Assembly: GCA_937863215.1 (NCBI GenBank)
Contig: CALMFQ010000331.1
Span: 1 to 14,194 of the forward strand
Length of the DNA: 14,194 nucleotides
Source: an uncultured Pseudomonadota bacterium
GTDB lineage: Bacteria; Pseudomonadota; Gammaproteobacteria; Burkholderiales; SCOH01
Reading direction: 5' to 3'
Position 1 is the first letter of the stretch; each line of letters begins with the position of its first letter. A program made the translations under genes and the position numbers. Shown one piece after another: positions 1 to 7,175 of the stretch. The notes under the pieces are model-generated. The model saw nothing but the letters and a program-made list of their open reading frames with translations, was not told the DNA's origin and made no database searches.

Positions 1-378
1 ATCGATACCTTCCTCGACATCCTGCGCGCGACGCGTGACCGCCAGCCGGCCAGGCCGGCAACGCCGGAAGCCAGCGGCAGCGAGCTGTCGCTCGATCCGC
101 TGCGGCAGAACACGCCGCTGTGGCGCGGCCAGCGCGTCAACCTGCCGCTGACCGCGCAGCGCATTCTGGACACGCTGTACCAGCGGCGCGGCCAGGTTGT
201 GTCGTACGACGAGCTGTTCCAGGTGGTGAAAAGCGGCCGCAATCGCGACAACATCCGCAAGCACATCAGCACCATCCGCGATGCGTTCCGCGAACTCAAC
301 CCGCAGTTCGACTGCATCGAAAACGTGCCGATGCGCGGCTTCCGCTGGGCCGAAGCGCAGCCCGGAGCCCCACGCTGA
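1..378 (+). CDS. OmpR/PhoB-type response regulator, C-terminal part (5' end outside window)
   Basis: Only the last 125 codons are in the window; the phosphoacceptor receiver domain is lost to the left. The visible part starts with what looks like the last receiver helix (IDTFLDILRATRDR), then a Pro/Ala-rich linker, then a winged-helix DNA-binding domain. In visible-residue numbering these are the LTAQRILDTLYQRRGQ core helix at about 50-65, a recognition helix at about 81-99 (NRDNIRKHISTIRDAFREL), and a wing ending IENVPMRGFRW at about 106-116, equivalent to the usual VRGxGY wing. The protein would bind promoter DNA when phosphorylated by its kinase. Its TGA stop shares one base with the ATG of the following histidine kinase (TGATG), so the two form a cognate two-component pair made from one message. 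Target genes cannot be read from this sequence. The family is clear; the specific member is not recognised. Confidence 0.9.
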   Translation: MDTFLDILRATRDRQPARPATPEASGSELSLDPLRQNTPLWRGQRVNLPLTAQRILDTLYQRRGQVVSYDELFQVVKSGRNRDNIRKHISTIRDAFRELNPQFDCIENVPMRGFRWAEAQPGAPR

Positions 379-2453
379 TGCGACTGCCGAGCCTTGCCCC
401 GTACCGGCTGCGGCTGCTGTTCCGGCTGGCGTTCCTGCTGCTGGCACTGGCGACGCTGATGCTCGCCATCTACGTGCTGCAGGAGGAAAAGCAGCGCAGC
501 TACCGCACCTACCGGGCCAGTTTTGCCAAGACCATCGAGCAGATCGTCGCCAAGCTGCGCCATCCGGCCGGACAACTGGCGCTGCTCAATCCGTCCAGCG
601 GCAGGCAGGCCGTCACGCCACTGCACCCGCTGCTATTGCCGTTCGCAGCAATCGATTTCGACGACCAGACCAAGGTGCAGCAGGCAGTGGAAATGGCCGG
701 TTGCCAAGTGCAGTACAAGGACTACGGCTCGGTGTGCGTGGCAATCGGCAACAATCCGTGGGCCGGCGGTTTCATCTACCTCGCCGGCAGTTTTGTCGCC
801 GGCCCGCTGCAGCCGCACCCGCGCGGCGTCGGCGATCTTTCAGTGGCACACCGCATCCGGGTACAGGTGGCGCTGCGCGACCAACAGTACCGCTGGCTGG
901 CGCCGTACGAAACCCTTGTCGATGTCGCCAATGGCAGCGCGCTGCCGAATCGCGGCCGGCTCACCGGCTTTGCCGAAAGCGACAACGGCATGCCATTGGG
1001 CAAACCGGAGCGGGACTTCCGCGGCTGGCTATGGCAGCAGCCCGATTGCGCGCAGCCACAGCAGCCAGCCGGTGCATGCGACCGGCGCGCATTTTTCTCG
1101 ATCCGCCTGCCGGTGGCGGTATTGCGCGATGCCTTGTTCCGCAAGCCGCTGCCGGTGTGGCCGCCAGCCGATCTGGAGCAGATGCGTGTGCATTTGCAGG
1201 TGTTGGCGCCGGGCGATGGTCAGGTGCTGCTCGACAGCGACAGCAAGGACGCGACTGCACCGTTCTCGCTGGCGGATCTGGCACCGCTGTTGCTGCCGGG
1301 TGAGACGCTGCAGATCGGCAAGGCCGATGGCAGGCCGCTGATTGCGCTGAGCGGCAGCGAAGCACAGCCGGAAGATTCATCGCGCCTGATCAGCCGGTTG
1401 ATCCGCCGCCTGCCGGTGGACGGCTACGATGCGCCGATCCAGGCCAGCGAACGCATCAGCACCGCGGTGGGCGTGTATCAGCTGCAACTGCACGGCGATA
1501 TCCGTAGCGTCAACAAATCGCTGAGCGTGGTCGCCACGCGTGTGTCGTGGTTTGTCGGTGCGATGCTGGCAGCGATCTGCCTCGCCTGGCTGCTGATCGA
1601 GATCGGCATCATCCGCCGCATCACCGTACTCACCCGCCGTGCCGCCGCGATTTCGCGCAGTATGCAAGGCAGCGACGGCCCGGACCACAGCAATCTGGCC
1701 GATCTGCGCGGCGCAGACGAACTCGGCGTGCTGGCCACCGGCCTGTACGACCTGCTGTTGCGGGTAAAAGACGACATCGCACGCGAACACATCCGCGCCG
1801 AACAGGAAAAGGACATGTGGCATGCGGTCGGCCACGAGATCATGTCGCCGCTGCAATCGCTGCTGGCACTGCACGGCACGCCGGACGACCCGAGCCACCG
1901 CTACATCAGCCGCATGCAGCAGGCAATCCGCGTGCTGTATGGGCAGGCGTCGCCGAGCGAGGCATTCCAGTCGACCAATCTGCAGGTGGGCGTGCTGGAT
2001 ATCCACGCCTTCCTGTTGAATGTTGCCGCCAATGCGCCGTGTGTCGGCATCGACCGGGTCGAACTAAGCGGCGTGGATGGCCCGCTGGCCGCGCGTGCCG
2101 ACGAATATTCGCTGGAAGACGTGGTCACCCACGTGCTGCGCAATGCCGACCGCTACCGCACTCCCGGCAGCGCAATCCACATCGTTCTATCGGCCGACGA
2201 AAGCGCCTGCCGCATCGGCATCCGCAATGTCGGGCCGAATATCGCAGCGGAGCTGATCGAGCGGATTTTCGAATATGGCGTGTCCGACCAGCAGGATGCC
2301 GCCGCCAATGGCAATCGTGGTCAGGGCTTGTTCGTCGCCAAAACCTATATGGCCAAAATGGGCGGCACCATCGGTGCCAGCAATCTGGCCGATGGCGTCG
2401 AATTCACGCTGAGCCTGCAACGCGCCAGCAGCGCGGCCCTGGAAGGCAAGTAG
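378..2453 (+). CDS. Membrane sensor histidine kinase with large unrecognised periplasmic domain
   Basis: Inner-membrane kinase, 691 residues. The open frame extends upstream to 120, but that part overlaps the response regulator gene; the ATG at 378 overlaps the regulator stop and has GGAG ten bases upstream. TM1 is about residues 13-33 and TM2 about 391-411, leaving some 355 periplasmic residues of no family I recognise, with cysteines at 109/120 and 224/234. After TM2 comes a HAMP-like segment (about 412-465, with DELGVLATG), then a short dimerisation/phosphotransfer domain. The phospho-acceptor is His486 in HAVGHEIMSPL, followed by a compact second helix at about 507-523. The ATPase domain shows Asn589 (LRNADRYR), a G1 box with Asn617 in place of the usual Asp (IRNVGPNI), an F box (RIFEYGVSD) and the G2 box GNRGQGLFVAK at 645-655. 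It should autophosphorylate and control the regulator just upstream. The signal sensed is unknown. Confidence 0.9.
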   Translation: MRLPSLAPYRLRLLFRLAFLLLALATLMLAIYVLQEEKQRSYRTYRASFAKTIEQIVAKLRHPAGQLALLNPSSGRQAVTPLHPLLLPFAAIDFDDQTKVQQAVEMAGCQVQYKDYGSVCVAIGNNPWAGGFIYLAGSFVAGPLQPHPRGVGDLSVAHRIRVQVALRDQQYRWLAPYETLVDVANGSALPNRGRLTGFAESDNGMPLGKPERDFRGWLWQQPDCAQPQQPAGACDRRAFFSIRLPVAVLRDALFRKPLPVWPPADLEQMRVHLQVLAPGDGQVLLDSDSKDATAPFSLADLAPLLLPGETLQIGKADGRPLIALSGSEAQPEDSSRLISRLIRRLPVDGYDAPIQASERISTAVGVYQLQLHGDIRSVNKSLSVVATRVSWFVGAMLAAICLAWLLIEIGIIRRITVLTRRAAAISRSMQGSDGPDHSNLADLRGADELGVLATGLYDLLLRVKDDIAREHIRAEQEKDMWHAVGHEIMSPLQSLLALHGTPDDPSHRYISRMQQAIRVLYGQASPSEAFQSTNLQVGVLDIHAFLLNVAANAPCVGIDRVELSGVDGPLAARADEYSLEDVVTHVLRNADRYRTPGSAIHIVLSADESACRIGIRNVGPNIAAELIERIFEYGVSDQQDAAANGNRGQGLFVAKTYMAKMGGTIGASNLADGVEFTLSLQRASSAALEGK

Positions 2454-2502
2454 CCGCCGCCAGCCATTCGGCGCTATGCTGAAAGCAGCGCAACTCCAGC
2501 AC

Positions 2503-2507
2503 GGAGG
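2503..2507 (+). promoter_or_regulatory. Ribosome binding site of fumC
   Basis: GGAGG lies five bases before the ATG at 2513. It is one of the strongest Shine-Dalgarno sequences in the window and fixes the fumC start. It also shows that fumC does not depend on translational coupling with the kinase gene 59 bases upstream. Confidence 0.8.
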
Positions 2508-2512
2508 ACGGC

Positions 2513-3922
2513 ATGGGCGGCAAACGCAGCGAACGCGATTCGTTCGGCACGATTGAAGTGCCGGCCAACCGGCTGTGGGGTGCGCAGACACAGCGCTCGC
2601 TGCAGCATTTCGCGATTTCCGACGAACGCATGCCGATGGAACTGGTGCTGGCGCTGGTGACGATCAAATCCGCCTGCGCCAGGGTCAATTGCGAGCTTGG
2701 CTTGTTAGCGTCGGACAAGGCCAAGGCGATTCGTGCGGCGGCGGCCGAAGTGCTGCGTGGCCGGCATGCGCATGAATTTCCGTTGTCGCTGTGGCAGACC
2801 GGCTCCGGCACACAGACCAATATGAACGTCAACGAAGTGCTGGCCAACCGCGCTTCGGAGCTGCTCGGCGGCGAATGCGGCGAGCAGCGCAAGGTGCACC
2901 CGAACGACGAGGTGAATCTCGGCCAGTCGTCGAACGACATCTTTCCCACCGCGATGCATTACGCCGCCGCACAGGCCGCGGTGCAATCGCTGCAGCCCGC
3001 ATTGCACCAACTGCGCGACACGCTGGCAGCCAAATCGCGGGCATTCGACGCTATTGTCAAGATCGGCCGCACCCACCTGCAGGACGCCACGCCTTTGACA
3101 CCGGGACAGGAGTTTTCTGGCTACGCGACGCAGTTGCAGCATGCCGACAGCGCGATTGCCGCAACGCTGCCGGCGCTGTACCCGCTGGCGGTCGGCGGCA
3201 CCGCAGTCGGCACCGGGCTCAACACTCATCCGCAATTCGGCGCACGCGTGGCGGCGGAGCTGGCGCAGATCAGTGGGCTGCCGTTTACCTCGGCGGCTAA
3301 CAAATTCGCGGCACTGGCGGCGCACGAGCCGCTGGTTGCGCTGCATGGCGCGCTGAAGACGCTGGCGGTGGCGCTAATGAAAATCGCCAACGACATCCGC
3401 TGGCTGGCATCCGGCCCGCGCTGCGGGCTGGGCGAGATCGGTATTCCGGAAAACGAACCGGGCAGCTCGATCATGCCGGGCAAGGTCAATCCGACCCAGT
3501 GCGAAGCGCTAACCATGTTGTGCTGCCAGGTACAGGGCAATGACGTGGCGCTGGCGATTGGTGCGGCCAGCGGCAATTTCGAGTTGAATGTGTTCAAACC
3601 GCTGATTGCGCACAATCTGCTGCAAAGCATCCGCCTGCTGGGCGACGGCATGCGCAGTTTCGAGCAACATTGCGTCAGCGGCATCGAGGCCCGGCGCGAG
3701 CGCATTGCCGAATTGCTGGAGAGCTCACTGATGCTGGTAACGGCGCTGGCACCGCACATAGGCTACGACCGGGCGGCGGAGATCGCCAAACACGCACACC
3801 GGCACGGCACGTCGTTACGCCAGGCGGCGCTGGCGCTGCACTATGTCACGGCAGAGCAATTCGACCAATGGGTACGGCCGGCAGACATGTTGCAACCGCA
3901 GATGCCGGAAGCGGAAGCCTGA
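2513..3922 (+). CDS. fumC: Fumarate hydratase, class II
   Basis: Iron-independent fumarase of the TCA cycle, which hydrates fumarate to L-malate in the cytoplasm as a homotetramer. At 469 residues it is close to the 467 of E. coli FumC. Catalytic landmarks fall at nearly E. coli numbering: GSGTQTNMNVNE at 97-108 (substrate site), GQSSND at 137-142, RTHLQDA with His188 at 186-192, and the superfamily signature GSSIMPGKVNPTQCEA at 317-332 carrying catalytic Ser318, Lys324 and Asn326. The C-terminal helical domain is complete. Aspartase and argininosuccinate lyase share the signature, but the N-terminal LWGAQTQRSLQHF and overall match fit class II fumarase. It lies on the same strand as the two-component pair, 59 bases after the kinase, and converges on the FrnE-like gene 18 bases away. 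The ATG is chosen for its GGAGG ribosome binding site. Confidence 0.96.
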   Translation: MGGKRSERDSFGTIEVPANRLWGAQTQRSLQHFAISDERMPMELVLALVTIKSACARVNCELGLLASDKAKAIRAAAAEVLRGRHAHEFPLSLWQTGSGTQTNMNVNEVLANRASELLGGECGEQRKVHPNDEVNLGQSSNDIFPTAMHYAAAQAAVQSLQPALHQLRDTLAAKSRAFDAIVKIGRTHLQDATPLTPGQEFSGYATQLQHADSAIAATLPALYPLAVGGTAVGTGLNTHPQFGARVAAELAQISGLPFTSAANKFAALAAHEPLVALHGALKTLAVALMKIANDIRWLASGPRCGLGEIGIPENEPGSSIMPGKVNPTQCEALTMLCCQVQGNDVALAIGAASGNFELNVFKPLIAHNLLQSIRLLGDGMRSFEQHCVSGIEARRERIAELLESSLMLVTALAPHIGYDRAAEIAKHAHRHGTSLRQAALALHYVTAEQFDQWVRPADMLQPQMPEAEA

Positions 3923-3940
3923 ACCGGCGCCGCATCGATA

Positions 3941-4573
3941 TCAATCGTTGACCTCGCTCAGTATCTCTTCGACCAGTCGCGCCAGCAGCGGGAACGGCTG
4001 TGCGCCGCTGACCAGCTTGGCCTGCTGCTGCGACTGATCGCTGCGGCGCAACAACAGTGCCGGCACGCCCTTGATGCCAAGTTGCTGCGCCAGCTGCTGA
4101 TCCGCTTGCACCGCCGCGGTAAATTCGCCGGATTCCAGCGCTACTCGCAATCCGTCCTGGTTCAGGCCAATCGAGGCACCGATTTCCAGCAGCATATCGA
4201 TATCGCCAATATCCAGCCCCTGTTCGAAAAAGCCCTGGAACAGCGCAAACTGCAGCGCCTCACCCAGGCCAACGCTCCGTGCGTAACGCTCGGCTTCCAG
4301 CGCCAGCCGGCTGCGCGGTTGTACCGGTGGCAGACGCAGCGTCATGAAACGCTCCTCTGCCATTGGGTAAACATAGCGCTCCCAAGTGGTATGCAGATAT
4401 TCACCATCCGGGTCCAGCAACGGCACCGGCTCCGGCCGCAATTCGAATGCGCGCCAGTCGATCTCGACCTCGTTGCCGAACGTCGCCTTGAGCTGGTCGA
4501 GCACCGGTTTTTCCAGATAGCAGAACGGACAGACGAAATCGCTCCAGACGCTGATGACAACGGTTGCAGTCAT
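3941..4573 (-). CDS. DsbA/FrnE-family cytoplasmic thiol-disulfide oxidoreductase
   Basis: A 210-residue thioredoxin-fold protein of the DSBA family (FrnE/2-hydroxychromene-2-carboxylate isomerase-like branch). The N-terminus VVISVWSDFVCPFCYLEK has the CPFC redox pair at Cys15 and Cys18 directly after the first beta strand, and the cis-proline loop is KGVPALLL with Pro171. A helical insertion lies between the two halves (about residues 60-160), as is usual for DsbA relatives. There is no signal peptide or lipobox, so it should act in the cytoplasm, unlike true DsbA. FrnE of Deinococcus is linked to oxidative stress tolerance; the substrate here is unknown. The frame is open far upstream, but the ATG at 4573 is set by AGGAAAGG seven bases before it and by where the domain starts. 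It is the last gene of the leftward operon, 38 bases after rnhB, and faces fumC. Confidence 0.88.
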   Translation of the reverse strand: MTATVVISVWSDFVCPFCYLEKPVLDQLKATFGNEVEIDWRAFELRPEPVPLLDPDGEYLHTTWERYVYPMAEERFMTLRLPPVQPRSRLALEAERYARSVGLGEALQFALFQGFFEQGLDIGDIDMLLEIGASIGLNQDGLRVALESGEFTAAVQADQQLAQQLGIKGVPALLLRRSDQSQQQAKLVSGAQPFPLLARLVEEILSEVND

Positions 4574-4580
4574 GGCAAAG

Positions 4581-4588
4581 CCTTTCCT
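4581..4588 (-). promoter_or_regulatory. Ribosome binding site of the FrnE-like gene
   Basis: AGGAAAGG on the minus strand, seven bases before the ATG at 4573. It rules out the much longer open frame (to 5020) as the real gene, because that extension only shadows rnhB. Confidence 0.7.
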
Positions 4589-4611
4589 GATGGCTGAGTG
4601 TGGATGCGGCG

Positions 4612-5202
4612 CTAGAACAGCGACTGCTGCGGCGAATAATGCAGATTCTTCACCGGCCCGAAACTGCGCCGGTGTTCGGCCAACGGGCCATACTGCTGCA
4701 ACGCCTGCAGGTGCTCGGCGGTTGGATAGCCCTTGTGGCGGTCGAATCCGTATTGTGGGTGAGCGGCATGCAGTGCCAGCATCGAAGCATCGCGCGCAGT
4801 TTTTGCCAGGATCGATGCAGCGGAAATCTCGGCGACCGTCGCATCGCCCTTGACGATGGCACGTGCCGGTAGCGCCAGTTTCGGTGTACGGTTGCCGTCC
4901 ACCAGCACCTCGTGCGGCACCGTTGCCAGGCCGAGCACGGCACGCTGCATCGCCAGCATGGTGGCTTGCAGGATGTTGATCGAATCGATTTCCGCCGCCG
5001 TGGCATGCGCTATCGACCACGCCAGTGCTCGCTCACGGATTTGCTGCGCCAACGCTTCACGCTTCGCTTCGCTGAGTTTTTTCGAATCCGCCAAGCCAAC
5101 GATGCCATGATCCGGACCGAGGATCACCGCCGCCGCGTACACCGCGCCGACCAACGGCCCGCGCCCGGCTTCATCGACACCGCAAACCAGCAGCGCGGTC
5201 AC
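4612..5202 (-). CDS. rnhB: Ribonuclease HII
   Basis: Cleaves the RNA strand of RNA-DNA hybrids and starts removal of single ribonucleotides misincorporated into DNA. At 196 residues it is a usual length for bacterial RNase HII. The acidic metal-binding residues are in place: Asp10 and Glu11 in GVDEAGRGPLVG, Asp102 in VDGN and Asp120 in VKGDATVAEISAASILAK, followed by KTARD at 134-138. The C-terminal QYGFDRHKGYPTAEH and RRSFGPV motifs are also typical. The chosen start is GTG at 5202, whose first four bases (GTGA) contain the TGA stop of lpxB, a standard coupling overlap; the frame remains open to 5454 but only as a shadow of lpxB. The lpxB-rnhB pairing is common in proteobacteria and reflects shared transcription, not a lipid A role. 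Confidence 0.95.
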   Translation of the reverse strand: MTALLVCGVDEAGRGPLVGAVYAAAVILGPDHGIVGLADSKKLSEAKREALAQQIRERALAWSIAHATAAEIDSINILQATMLAMQRAVLGLATVPHEVLVDGNRTPKLALPARAIVKGDATVAEISAASILAKTARDASMLALHAAHPQYGFDRHKGYPTAEHLQALQQYGPLAEHRRSFGPVKNLHYSPQQSLF

Positions 5203-6377
5203 GCGCGCACCTTGCGCAGCAGATACGGCGCGATTGCCTCGGCGGCACGCTCGGCGGTATTTTGCCGCAGTTGCAGATGCATCGCGGTAAAGCGCTCCTG
5301 CAACCGTTCCGTTACGCGCCGATGCGAAACCTGGTTTGCCAGTGCCTGACTCAGATTTTCCGGCGTCGCGTCGTCCTGCAGGATTTCCGGCACGATGAAC
5401 TCGCCGGCCAGCACATTCGGCAGGCCGATATATGGCAGGTATTTGCGATGCCACATCAGCCTGTAGGTCAGTTTCGACACTTTGTAGGTAATCACCATCG
5501 GTCGCTTCAGCAACGCCGTTTCCAGCGTTGCGGTGCCGGACGCGACCAGTACTGCGTCGGCAGCGACAATCGCATCGTGCGCATGGCCGAACATGATGCG
5601 CAGCGGCAATTCACTGGCACCAAGGCGATACAGTTCGCGTTCGAAGAAATCGCGCGTCGGGCGGCTGATCAGCGGCACCAGGAAAATCGCCTGCGGAAAT
5701 TGCTCGTGCAGCTTCTGCGCGGTCTGGATGAAGGTCTCCGCCAGACTGCGCACCTCGTTCTGGCGGCTGCCGGGCAATAGCGCGAAAACCGTTGCCCGCT
5801 CCGGCAGACGCATCTGCTCGCGCATGCCGGCCTGATCTGGCTGCAGGGGCAGCACATCGGCCAGCGGGTGGCCGACGTAGGTCACCGGAATGCCGGCTTG
5901 CTGATAGATCGCCGGCTCCATCGGAAACAGTGCCAGCATGTGCGATACGCTACGGGCGATTTTCTTGATGCGTTCGCCGCGCCAGGCCCAGATCGACGGG
6001 CTAACGTAATGCACAGTGGTGATGCCGGCTTTTTTCAGCGCCGCTTCGAGGCCGAAATTGAAGTCGGGGGCATCGACGCCGATGAAGATATCCGGCCGGT
6101 CGGCCAGCAGCATGCGCTTCAGCGCCTTGCGGATCGCCAGGATCGGCCGCAGGTTGCGCAATACTTCGGCATAGCCGTTGACCGCCAGCGTTTCCATTGG
6201 AAACAGCGAGCGGCAGCCGGCCGACTGCATTTTCGGGCCGCCGATGCCGACAAATTCCGCATCCGGAAAGCGCGCCTTGAGCGCAGCGATCATCATGCTG
6301 CCAAGCAGATCGCCGGAGGCCTCTCCGGCGACAATAGCGATCTTGTACGGCGTCGTCGCCGTGAAAACCTTTGCCAC
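5199..6377 (-). CDS. lpxB: Lipid-A-disaccharide synthase
   Basis: GT19 glycosyltransferase joining UDP-2,3-diacylglucosamine and 2,3-diacylglucosamine 1-phosphate (lipid X) into the beta-1,6 disaccharide of lipid A at the cytoplasmic face of the inner membrane. Residues: 392, close to the 382 of E. coli. Recognisable motifs are VAGEASGDLLG (16-26), GIGGPKM (44-50), GVDAPDFN (100-107), YVSPSIWAWR (124-133), LLPGSRQNEV (200-209) and the donor-binding ASGTATLETAL (279-289). The start is GTG at 6377: the in-frame codon seven triplets upstream is the TAA of lpxA and no ATG is available, so GTG is the only sensible start although no clear Shine-Dalgarno precedes it. It lies 18 bases after lpxA and overlaps rnhB by four bases. 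Confidence 0.96.
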   Translation of the reverse strand: MAKVFTATTPYKIAIVAGEASGDLLGSMMIAALKARFPDAEFVGIGGPKMQSAGCRSLFPMETLAVNGYAEVLRNLRPILAIRKALKRMLLADRPDIFIGVDAPDFNFGLEAALKKAGITTVHYVSPSIWAWRGERIKKIARSVSHMLALFPMEPAIYQQAGIPVTYVGHPLADVLPLQPDQAGMREQMRLPERATVFALLPGSRQNEVRSLAETFIQTAQKLHEQFPQAIFLVPLISRPTRDFFERELYRLGASELPLRIMFGHAHDAIVAADAVLVASGTATLETALLKRPMVITYKVSKLTYRLMWHRKYLPYIGLPNVLAGEFIVPEILQDDATPENLSQALANQVSHRRVTERLQERFTAMHLQLRQNTAERAAEAIAPYLLRKVRA

Positions 6378-6395
6378 AGTGATTCTGGAATTAAG

Positions 6396-7175
6396 TTAAC
6401 GGATGATGCCGCGATCGGCAGAAGCGATGAAATCGACCAGCAGTTGTACCTCGGCAAACTGCTGTCCCTGCTCGGCCAGCTGCTGGCGCGCCTCGTCGAG
6501 CGACAACCCCTGGCGATACAGCGTCTTGTAGGCGCGCTTGATCGCGGCGATCGCATCGCTGCTGAAGCCGCGCCGGCGCAAGCCTTCGCTGTTGATCCCC
6601 GCCGGTTTGGCACGATTGCCGGCGGCGGTCACGTACGGCGGCACATCCTGCGATACCGCGGCAGTGAAGGCGGTCATCGCATGCGCGCCGACCTTGCAGA
6701 ACTGGTGGATGGTGGTGAAACCGCCCAGGAACACCCAGTCGCCCAGATGCACATGACCAGCCAGCGTCGCGTTGTTGGCGAGAATGGTGTTGTTGCCGAT
6801 CATGCAGTCATGCGCGACGTGTACATAGGCCATGATCCAGTTGTCGTTGCCGAGGTGGGTCACGCCACCATCCTGCACCGTGCCGGTATTGAGCGTGCAG
6901 AATTCGCGGATGGTGTTACGGTCGCCAATCTCCAGCCGGGTCGGCTCGCCGGCGTATTTCTTGTCCTGCGGCGCGGCGCCGATCGAGGCAAACTGGAAAA
7001 TGCGGTTCTGTGCGCCGATGCTGGTCACGCCCTCGATCACCACGTGCGGGCCGATCTGGCTGCCGGCGCCGATGGTCACATGCTCACCGATCACCGCATA
7101 GGCGCCGATGCTGACATCGGCAGCGATGCGCGCGCCAGGATGGATGACTGCGCTCGGATGGATCAGGCTGCTCAT
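6396..7175 (-). CDS. lpxA: UDP-N-acetylglucosamine acyltransferase
   Basis: First step of lipid A synthesis: transfers a 3-hydroxyacyl chain from acyl carrier protein to O-3 of UDP-GlcNAc. At 259 residues it matches the family (E. coli 262). The first two thirds are hexapeptide repeats of a left-handed beta-helix (for example IGAYAVIGEHVTIGAG), and the rest is the helical C-terminal domain. The catalytic base is His122 (VHVAHDCMIG), equal to His125 of E. coli; His141, His157 and Gln158 match His144, His160 and Gln161. The NSEGLRRRGF nucleotide-binding segment is at 195-204. The acyl-ruler position equivalent to E. coli Gly173 is Phe170, which predicts a shorter chain than C14. The ATG at 7175 overlaps the fabZ stop (ATGA); the frame is open further upstream but that is fabZ shadow. 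The last residues end GIIR, as in other LpxA proteins. Confidence 0.97.
   Translation of the reverse strand: MSSLIHPSAVIHPGARIAADVSIGAYAVIGEHVTIGAGSQIGPHVVIEGVTSIGAQNRIFQFASIGAAPQDKKYAGEPTRLEIGDRNTIREFCTLNTGTVQDGGVTHLGNDNWIMAYVHVAHDCMIGNNTILANNATLAGHVHLGDWVFLGGFTTIHQFCKVGAHAMTAFTAAVSQDVPPYVTAAGNRAKPAGINSEGLRRRGFSSDAIAAIKRAYKTLYRQGLSLDEARQQLAEQGQQFAEVQLLVDFIASADRGIIR

Noticed and set aside
120..377. N-terminal extension of the histidine kinase frame to 120
   Set aside because: It overlaps the response regulator's DNA-binding domain in another frame; the real start at 378 shares a base with the regulator's stop and is followed at once by the first membrane helix.
2452..2480. Possible sigma-70 promoter for fumC with TATGCT at 2475-2480
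   Set aside because: No recognisable -35 box at the right distance; a single -10-like hexamer is expected by chance.
3923..3960. Possible bidirectional terminator between fumC and the FrnE-like gene
   Set aside because: Only the short palindrome CGGCGCCG and a four-base stem around ATCGATATCAATCG are present, with no T-tract.
4574..5020. N-terminal extension of the FrnE-like gene
   Set aside because: The extension overlaps rnhB and is not DsbA-like; ATG at 4573 has a strong ribosome binding site.
5203..5454. N-terminal extension of rnhB
   Set aside because: It lies inside lpxB, and RNase HII homologs begin a few residues before the DEAGRG motif, matching GTG at 5202.
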